Source: Bacteroidales bacterium (GTDB lineage Bacteria; Bacteroidota; Bacteroidia; Bacteroidales; WCHB1-69). Taken from it: a DNA stretch of 13,510 bases. The translations under genes and the position numbers were made by a program. Positions 8,297 through 13,510 of this stretch are shown here, one piece after another. The notes below the pieces were generated by a model that searched no databases, was not told where the DNA came from, and was given only the letters and a program-made list of their open reading frames with translations. The stretch spans positions 1-13,510 of the forward strand of contig JAQUHH010000031.1 in NCBI GenBank assembly GCA_028683685.1. Reading direction: 5' to 3'. Position 1 is the stretch's first letter, and each line of letters starts with the position of its first letter.

Positions 8297-10912
8297 TTGA
8301 AATCTATAAATTATACTTTTCGTTTTCTCATTGCATTAATAATCATTATTCCCATAATGATTTCCTGTTCTACCAAAAAAAACAAATGGACAAACAGAAC
8401 ATATCATGGAATAACAGCAAAGTATAATATTCTTTTTAATGGAAAAGAGAGCTACAAAAGCGGACTGTTTGAACTCAATAAAAACGCAAAAGAAAACTAC
8501 ACTCGCATTTTACCAGTATTTCCTCGATTTCAAAAAAATGAAGCTCAAGCAGTGGGACCACAAATGGACAGAGTTGTTGAGAAATCGTCTAAAGCCATCA
8601 AAAAACACTCTATTTATATTCGTGGAAAAGAATATAACAAATACATTCCTCTGGCATACCAAATGATGGGGGAAGCTTTTTTTCACAAACAAGAATATGA
8701 AACAGCTCAACGAACGTTTAATTTTATCATTAATAATTATAAAAATCCCGATGTAGTTCTTGAAGCATCCATTTGGCTCGCTCGAACTTCTTCTGAATTG
8801 GACGAAATGACTCGTGCCGATTTTATTTTTGAAGAATTAAAATATAAATTTGAAAAGTCATCCAGCAAGAAAATAAAACTGCTCTTTAATATGGCATATG
8901 CTGATTTCTTTATCAAACAAGAGAGCCATCAACTAGCCATAATCCCCATTCAGGATGCATTGATGATAAAAATGCCCAAAGAACAAAAAACAAGACTTCT
9001 ATTTATTTTAGCACAATTATACGAAACTACAGGATCGTTTGAAGCGGCTTATGACAACTATAAAATGGTTATAAAACGCAATCCAAAATACGAAATGTCA
9101 TTTATTGCTCACATCAATATGGCTAAATGCATCTCCAATGGAACTGGCGACAAACAGTACGTTATGAACATTCTGGAAAAACTCTTGAAAGAGAAAAAAA
9201 ACGATGAATTTCATGATGTCATCTACTACACATTGGCCGAAGTTTCGCTAATGGAGCCAGACGAGCCAGCAGCCATAGAATACCTAACAAAATCCGTGGA
9301 ATCAAGCACCCACAACAATACCCAAAAGGCAGTATCCGCTCTTAGTTTGGCCGATATTCACTTTAAAAATTTAAATTATACTTCTGCCCAAAAATATTAT
9401 GATACCACCATTACTTTTTTACCAAAAGAGTATCCAAATTTCAATGAAATAAAAAGCAAAACCGAGCTATTAACTAAATTGGTGACCAACCTAAATGTAA
9501 TTCAAACTCAAGATAGTTTGCAACGCATCGCAATGATGTCAGAATCCGAAAGAAATCGTTTTATTGATAAATTAATTGCTGATTACAACGAACAAGAGCG
9601 AGTTAGACAAGAAGAAGACCGACTTCGACAAATTGCTATTGCACAAGCGAACATGAATCGTCCCCCTGATTTGGCAACCGCTGGGAATTGGTATTTTTAC
9701 AATCCTTCGGCCATGGCTTATGGATCCAATGAATTCCGACAAAAATGGGGAGATCGGAAATTGGAAGACAACTGGAGATTGAGCAACAAACAACTTACAA
9801 ATTCATTAGAAGAAGACCCATTTGCCGATCCATACGACGATGAAGACGGCGAAGATACCATTGTTGCAAGACCAACTGACCCAAAAAACAGACAAACATA
9901 TTTGGTGAGTTTGCCCCTGAGCGAAGAACGAATGAAAAAATCGCATGAAATGATTATTAAAGCACTATATAATGCAGCTTTTATATACCGAGATGGACTA
10001 AAAGACATTCCTAAATCGAACGAAACATTTGAGTTACTCGTCCAACGCTACCCCGAACACAACCTAGCGCTGCAATCATACTTTATTCTATATCAATCTT
10101 ATACAGAATCAAACAACTTAGAAAAAGCAAATTATTATAAAAACATAATTCTTAATAATTTCCCCGAAAGCGATTATGCAGAGATTATTAAAGATCCAAA
10201 TTATTATAAGAAAATTGAAGAAAGAAACAAAGCCGGCGAGATACTATACAAGCAAACTTATGAAGCTTTCCAAAATAAAAACTATTCAATTGTAATTGAA
10301 AACGGAACTGAAGCCACCAAAAGTTTCAAAAAAAACAAAGACTTAATAGCACGCTTCGACTATTTAAAAGCCATTTCTCATGAGTTTGTAAATGGAACAG
10401 ATTCGCTGGTTGAAAACCTTGAAAAATTCATCGTTATACACCCAACCCACCCTCTAACAGAACGTGCACAAATTATTCTTAACGCCAAAAAACCAGCTTC
10501 TGGCTCAGGAATTGCAAACGATACGAATAATATTCAAAAAGAATTTGTGTATAGCCAGAATGAATTTCATTTTTATGTATTTATTGCCGATATAAGAAAG
10601 GCAAATTTTAATGATATTAAAATCCGAATTTCAGATTTTAATACAAAGTTTTTCAACACGCAAAAATTTGAGATTAACAGCATGTATCTCGACAACACAA
10701 CACAAATCATTACCATTTCAAAATTTGTCAATAAAACAAAAGCAATGGATTATCTGAACTTTATAAAAACGCATGCTGACGTAATGAAAGACCTCAATAT
10801 AAATGATATTACGCAATATGTAATGTCCGATAAAAACTATTTACTTTACTACCGAAATAAAGATTTGCGTCCTAAATACGAAGCATTTTTTAAGGAACAT
10901 TATCTAAAATAA
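8297..10912 (+). CDS. sprE: TPR lipoprotein of the T9SS, SprE/PorW family
   Basis: An 871-residue lipoprotein. The hydrophobic segment FLIALIIIIPIMIS ends at C24, the probable lipidated cysteine. After it comes NKWTNRTYHGITAKYNILFNG, which I recognise as the family's N-terminal signature. TPR-like helical repeats cover about 115-385 and 555-630. Between them lie a charged coiled coil (about 413-455), a conserved-looking block from GNWYFYNP (463) to DNWRLSNK (about 497), and an acidic linker at 505-521. A C-terminal domain spans about 749-871. The length fits Flavobacterium SprE rather than the shorter P. gingivalis PorW. SprE/PorW is required for type IX secretion and gliding. The start is TTG: an in-frame TAA at 8267 limits extension, and the first internal ATG (codon 21) would remove the signal peptide. 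The family call is by recognition, without a search. Confidence 0.85.
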   Translation: MKSINYTFRFLIALIIIIPIMISCSTKKNKWTNRTYHGITAKYNILFNGKESYKSGLFELNKNAKENYTRILPVFPRFQKNEAQAVGPQMDRVVEKSSKAIKKHSIYIRGKEYNKYIPLAYQMMGEAFFHKQEYETAQRTFNFIINNYKNPDVVLEASIWLARTSSELDEMTRADFIFEELKYKFEKSSSKKIKLLFNMAYADFFIKQESHQLAIIPIQDALMIKMPKEQKTRLLFILAQLYETTGSFEAAYDNYKMVIKRNPKYEMSFIAHINMAKCISNGTGDKQYVMNILEKLLKEKKNDEFHDVIYYTLAEVSLMEPDEPAAIEYLTKSVESSTHNNTQKAVSALSLADIHFKNLNYTSAQKYYDTTITFLPKEYPNFNEIKSKTELLTKLVTNLNVIQTQDSLQRIAMMSESERNRFIDKLIADYNEQERVRQEEDRLRQIAIAQANMNRPPDLATAGNWYFYNPSAMAYGSNEFRQKWGDRKLEDNWRLSNKQLTNSLEEDPFADPYDDEDGEDTIVARPTDPKNRQTYLVSLPLSEERMKKSHEMIIKALYNAAFIYRDGLKDIPKSNETFELLVQRYPEHNLALQSYFILYQSYTESNNLEKANYYKNIILNNFPESDYAEIIKDPNYYKKIEERNKAGEILYKQTYEAFQNKNYSIVIENGTEATKSFKKNKDLIARFDYLKAISHEFVNGTDSLVENLEKFIVIHPTHPLTERAQIILNAKKPASGSGIANDTNNIQKEFVYSQNEFHFYVFIADIRKANFNDIKIRISDFNTKFFNTQKFEINSMYLDNTTQIITISKFVNKTKAMDYLNFIKTHADVMKDLNINDITQYVMSDKNYLLYYRNKDLRPKYEAFFKEHYLK

Positions 10913-11039
10913 TCTTTGCTAAATATTTACCTATAAAGCGACTTCATGTTAGGTTAAACTTGAATTTATTTCAAAAAAACAAGCAAATAATCCTGAACGG
11001 TAAATACACAAACCAAGCAAAAACACAAAATAAAATATT

Positions 11040-11078
11040 ACAGCATGTTTTTGTTATAAAAACATGCTGTTTTTTTTT
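11040..11078 (+). terminator. Rho-independent terminator after the SprE-like gene
   Basis: A perfect 13-bp stem (11040-11052 with 11058-11070; arms ACAGCATGTTTTT and AAAAACATGCTGT) encloses the loop GTTAT and is followed by a run of T residues to 11078. It lies about 127 bases after the sprE stop codon and before the bactofilin gene, so it separates the two transcription units. The intervening 10913-11039 is AT-rich and holds no gene that I can support. Confidence 0.88.
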
Positions 11079-11105
11079 GTATTTATCAAAAAATAATGTA
11101 ATTTG
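11076..11105 (+). promoter_or_regulatory. Predicted promoter of the bactofilin-ATP synthase operon
   Basis: TTTG at 11076-11079 and GTAATTTG at 11098-11105, separated by 18 bases, resemble the Bacteroidota -33 (TTTG) and -7 (TAnnTTTG) elements; in the -7 element the TA is displaced by one base. The start point would be near 11110, giving a leader of about 15 bases before the ATG at 11126. The -33 element lies in the T-tract of the upstream terminator. Confidence 0.5.
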
Positions 11106-11125
11106 GCAGTTCAATAATAAACATT

Positions 11126-11506
11126 ATGGCAAAAAACTACGAACAAGAAACCCCATCAATCAATTTAATTGGCTCTGGAACAATCTTTAAAGGCGACATC
11201 ACCTCCAATGGTGACTTTAGAATTGATGGCACATTAATCGGCTCTATTACTTCAAAATCAAAAGTTGTAATTGGTGCAACAGGCGTTGTTGATGGAGAAA
11301 TTCATTGTCAAAACGCAGATTTTTCAGGAAAAATAAAAGCCAATGTAAAAGTCACCGAACTACTCACTCTTAAGTCTACCTCTAACTTAATCGGCAATTT
11401 AAACATTGGAAAACTTTCGATTGAACCCGGTGCACAATTTACAGGGAACTGCTCAATGGAAAACGAAAACTATACCCCAATTGACGAGACGGTAGATGAC
11501 GAATAA
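11126..11506 (+). CDS. Bactofilin (polymer-forming cytoskeletal protein)
   Basis: A 126-residue protein of the bactofilin family (formerly DUF583). Bactofilins polymerise without nucleotide into filaments lying at the inner face of the membrane and act in cell shape, polarity or as scaffolds. A short N-terminal tail (residues 1-11) precedes the right-handed beta-helix core at about 12-112, seen as repeating short strands with G and hydrophobic residues: NLIGSGTIFKGDITSNGDFR, IDGTLIGSI, VVIGATGVVDGEI, FSGKIKANV, LLTLKSTSNLIGNLNI and LSIEPGAQFTGNC. An acidic tail (DETVDDE) ends the protein. Its last 11 bases overlap the start of atpZ, which suggests translational coupling with the ATP synthase genes. 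The cellular role in this organism is not known. Confidence 0.95.
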   Translation: MAKNYEQETPSINLIGSGTIFKGDITSNGDFRIDGTLIGSITSKSKVVIGATGVVDGEIHCQNADFSGKIKANVKVTELLTLKSTSNLIGNLNIGKLSIEPGAQFTGNCSMENENYTPIDETVDDE

Positions 11507-11708
11507 ACCAAATAATCGGCTCAAAGATTATGCAAAATACTCTTCATTGGCTTTTCAAATGATGAGTATTATTGTAATAGGCACTTTTGGAGGGTTAAAA
11601 CTCGATCAATACACATCGATAAAATTCCCTATTTTCACCCTTTGTTTGTCACTTCTATCCGTATTTATTGCGATATACATAGGAGTTAAAGATTTTATAA
11701 AAAAATAA
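11496..11708 (+). CDS. atpZ: AtpZ/AtpI family small membrane protein of the ATP synthase operon
   Basis: A 70-residue inner-membrane protein with two predicted transmembrane helices (about 16-34 and 45-65). The motif GTFGGLKLDQY at 29-39, followed by a conserved-looking proline (P45), is typical of AtpZ, the small protein encoded at the head of many F1Fo operons. Family members have been linked to AtpI, ion transport, and assembly or stability of the synthase. The start ATG lies inside the end of the bactofilin gene (11-base overlap, different frame), and the next gene follows six bases after the stop, so it belongs to a tightly packed operon. The exact role in this organism is unproven. Confidence 0.85.
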   Translation: MTNKPNNRLKDYAKYSSLAFQMMSIIVIGTFGGLKLDQYTSIKFPIFTLCLSLLSVFIAIYIGVKDFIKK

Positions 11709-11714
11709 TATTGT

Positions 11715-12134
11715 ATGATCAAAAAACTTTTTTCCCGATTTATAATCTACATTTTGATTCTTAGTACTATTCTGATACTATTGCAGCAAATCCTTATCAA
11801 AACAGCACCCAACATAGTTTCTGATTCATTTCTTTGGATTCTTCTTATGTTTATCACTGTTAGCTTAGCTTTTCACTATTTTATCATTAAATTTGCGGTA
11901 GACAAACCTAAGAAATTTGTCAATATGTTTTTAGGGGGAACCACCGCTAAACTACTTATTTATTTATCTACAATTCTTATTGTAATTTTCACAACCAAAG
12001 GGAATGTAAAAATATTTATGCTAAATTTTGCTTTTTCATATTTACTTTTTACATTTTTTGAACTTTTAATAGTTCTAAAACAATTAAAAATAATCCAATC
12101 CAACAATTTGAAAGACACAGATTTAAAGAAATAA
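11715..12134 (+). CDS. Four-helix membrane protein between atpZ and atpB, possible AtpI-like
   Basis: A 139-residue integral membrane protein with four predicted transmembrane helices (about 9-29, 40-60, 72-93, 100-121) and a short polar C-terminal tail (NNLKDTDLKK). Between helices 2 and 3 lies a conserved-looking, basic segment, DKPKKFVNMFLGGTTAKLL. The size, four-helix topology and place directly before atpB are those of AtpI, the ATP synthase I chain that assists c-ring assembly in other bacteria, but I cannot see a clear AtpI signature, so equivalence is inferred from position. It starts six bases after atpZ. A 108-base gap separates it from atpB, longer than the others in this operon; I found no terminator or strong promoter in that gap. 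Confidence 0.85.
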   Translation: MIKKLFSRFIIYILILSTILILLQQILIKTAPNIVSDSFLWILLMFITVSLAFHYFIIKFAVDKPKKFVNMFLGGTTAKLLIYLSTILIVIFTTKGNVKIFMLNFAFSYLLFTFFELLIVLKQLKIIQSNNLKDTDLKK

Positions 12135-12242
12135 AAATGAGGAATAAAAAAATTTAAGAATTTATTTATCGCGAAATCTTTTTTCTAATAAAAAAAATTG
12201 CATAAATTGGCTGTCTGAAATGCAAAAACAACATAAAGCATC

Positions 12243-13364
12243 ATGAGAAGAATTAATTTAAACAAAGCCTTATCCATACTTGTATTGTTTTTTCTTGTAT
12301 TTTTCACTACACAAACGATACAGGCATCTGAGGGTGAAAAAGAAAAATTTAATGCGGGCGAACTAATAATCGATCATATTATTGACAGCCATGAGTGGCA
12401 CATTATTACAGTCGGTGAAAAGCATATTTCCATCCCATTGCCTATTATTATTATAGATGGGGGAAAAATAACAAGCTTTATGTCGTCTCGCTTTGAACAC
12501 GGTCATGCAACATATAAAGGCTATGCTTTACCTGCTGAAGGCGATCACAAAGGAAAAATTGTAAAAGTACAAGAAGACGGAAGCGTTGACGAAAATGCTA
12601 AAATTTTTGATTTCTCAATCACAAAAAACACTTTTTCTCTCTTTATAAGCATATTCATTATCAGCATCCTTTTTATTCAAATTTCAAAACGTTATCAAAG
12701 AAATCCAGTTTCTAGCCCTAAAGGCATACAATCGCTGATTGAACCCATTATAGTTTTTGTAATAGACGACATTGCCAAAAGTTCAATTGGACCAAAATAT
12801 CAAAGATATTTACCCTTTTTACTTACCCTTTTCTTTTTCATATTGATAAACAACCTTATGGGATTGGTTCCCTTTTTCCCTGGCGGGGCAAACGTGACGG
12901 GTAATATTACAGTATGTGCGGTGTTGGCATTATTTACATTTTTCGTTATCACATTTACTGGCAATAAAAATTATTGGGCACACATGTTTAACACACCGGG
13001 TGTACCTTGGTGGTTAAAAGTCCCACTCCCGTTGATGCCCATTATTGAAGTTTTAGGAGCCATCACAAAACCATTTGTATTAATGGTTCGTCTTTTTGCA
13101 AACATAACAGCAGGACATATCATCGCTCTGGGATTTGTCTGTTTAATTATAATTTTCGGAGAAATATCGGCCGCCGCCGCTTATGGAATTTCAGTTATTT
13201 CGGTATTACTTTCCGTCTTTATTGGAATGCTTGAAATATTGGTAGCCTTTATACAAGCCTACGTTTTCACCCTTTTGTCTGCCCTCTATTTTGGAATGGC
13301 CGTAGAAGAGCATCATAAGGAGCACGAGCTTGCTCCCGAAGCAGTGAAAGCAATTACAGAATAA
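12243..13364 (+). CDS. atpB: ATP synthase Fo subunit a
   Basis: The 373-residue membrane subunit that forms the proton half-channels against the c-ring. The essential arginine is R283 in KPFVLMVRLFANITAGHI, and the usual membrane segments are present: NTFSLFISIFIISILF, the NNLMGLVPFFPGG region, and a C-terminal hairpin ending YVFTLLSALYFGMAV. It is longer than E. coli subunit a (271). The extra part is an N-terminal signal-peptide-like segment (residues 1-28, ending TIQA) and about 100 residues before the first helix, with seven histidines (for example DHIIDSHEWHII, FEHGHA). Similar extensions occur, as I recall, in Bacteroidota subunit a. The C-terminal tail is also His/Glu rich (EEHHKEHE). 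atpE follows after 33 bases. Confidence 0.97.
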   Translation: MRRINLNKALSILVLFFLVFFTTQTIQASEGEKEKFNAGELIIDHIIDSHEWHIITVGEKHISIPLPIIIIDGGKITSFMSSRFEHGHATYKGYALPAEGDHKGKIVKVQEDGSVDENAKIFDFSITKNTFSLFISIFIISILFIQISKRYQRNPVSSPKGIQSLIEPIIVFVIDDIAKSSIGPKYQRYLPFLLTLFFFILINNLMGLVPFFPGGANVTGNITVCAVLALFTFFVITFTGNKNYWAHMFNTPGVPWWLKVPLPLMPIIEVLGAITKPFVLMVRLFANITAGHIIALGFVCLIIIFGEISAAAAYGISVISVLLSVFIGMLEILVAFIQAYVFTLLSALYFGMAVEEHHKEHELAPEAVKAITE

Positions 13365-13397
13365 GAAACACTATTGTTTAACTAAAAAAATAAAATC

Positions 13398-13510
13398 ATG
13401 TCAATTTTATCAGTTATCTTACAAGCAGCAGCCGACAACTCGTTAGCATTACTTGGATCCGCTCTAGGAGCAGCAATTACAGTAATCGCAGCAGGTTACG
13501 GTATTGGCAA
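13398..13510 (+). CDS. atpE: ATP synthase Fo subunit c, cut by right edge
   Basis: The first 37 codons of the c-ring subunit, starting at the ATG 13398 and running off the window. The visible part is a short polar start (MSILSVILQAAADNS) and the first transmembrane helix with the helix-packing pattern GSALGAAITVIAAGYGIG, typical of subunit c. The second helix with the ion-binding carboxylate lies outside the window, so the coupling ion cannot be judged. Its position after atpB agrees with the order of F1Fo operons. Confidence 0.95.
   Translation, partial: MSILSVILQAAADNSLALLGSALGAAITVIAAGYGIG

Noticed and set aside
10960..11190. Plus-strand open frame of 76 codons between sprE and the bactofilin gene
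   Set aside because: It runs through the terminator hairpin and into the bactofilin gene in another frame, so it is not a plausible gene.
12135..12242. Possible internal promoter or terminator before atpB
   Set aside because: TAAATTG at 12203-12209 only partly fits the -7 element, without a -33 partner; the TCGCGA palindrome at 12169-12174 is too short and no hairpin with a T-tract is present.

Overview
The window looks like a chromosomal segment from a member of the Bacteroidota, low in GC. The evidence is a TonB-dependent receptor with an N-terminal carboxypeptidase-regulatory-like domain, a protein with a type B C-terminal sorting domain of the type IX secretion system (T9SS), a SprE/PorW-type T9SS lipoprotein, promoter-like TAnnTTTG elements, the absence of clear Shine-Dalgarno sites, and the order bactofilin - atpZ - small membrane protein - atpB - atpE. 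The sequence does not allow a genus call.

Layout. Positions 1-1848 (minus strand) hold the first 616 codons of a TonB-dependent outer-membrane receptor that runs off the left edge. A 191-bp divergent intergenic region separates it from a plus-strand iron-containing alcohol dehydrogenase (2040-3185). Every later gene is on the plus strand. They are a 663-residue secreted Ig/PKD protein with a T9SS type B sorting domain (3356-5347), closed by a strong hairpin terminator; ffh (5513-6832) and folD (6849-7727); a small exported protein of unknown function (7758-8207); a TPR lipoprotein of the SprE/PorW family that starts at TTG (8297-10912), followed by a second strong terminator; and a bactofilin (11126-11506) that overlaps atpZ, followed by a four-helix membrane protein, atpB and the start of atpE, which is cut by the right edge.

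How the genes fit together. Three themes appear. The first is the cell envelope and secretion: the TonB receptor, the T9SS cargo protein, the SprE/PorW lipoprotein that the T9SS needs, and Ffh, which targets membrane proteins to the Sec translocon. The second is the start of the F1Fo ATP synthase operon, apparently transcribed from a promoter in front of the bactofilin gene, so that a cytoskeletal polymer and the Fo sector share a transcript. The third is housekeeping: folD in one-carbon metabolism and an NAD(P)H-dependent alcohol/aldehyde oxidoreductase. I saw no tRNA, rRNA, CRISPR array, transposase or other sign of a mobile element. Most of the window is core-genome-like. The least understood parts are the 149-residue exported protein, the cysteine-containing N-terminal domain of the T9SS cargo, and the membrane protein between atpZ and atpB.
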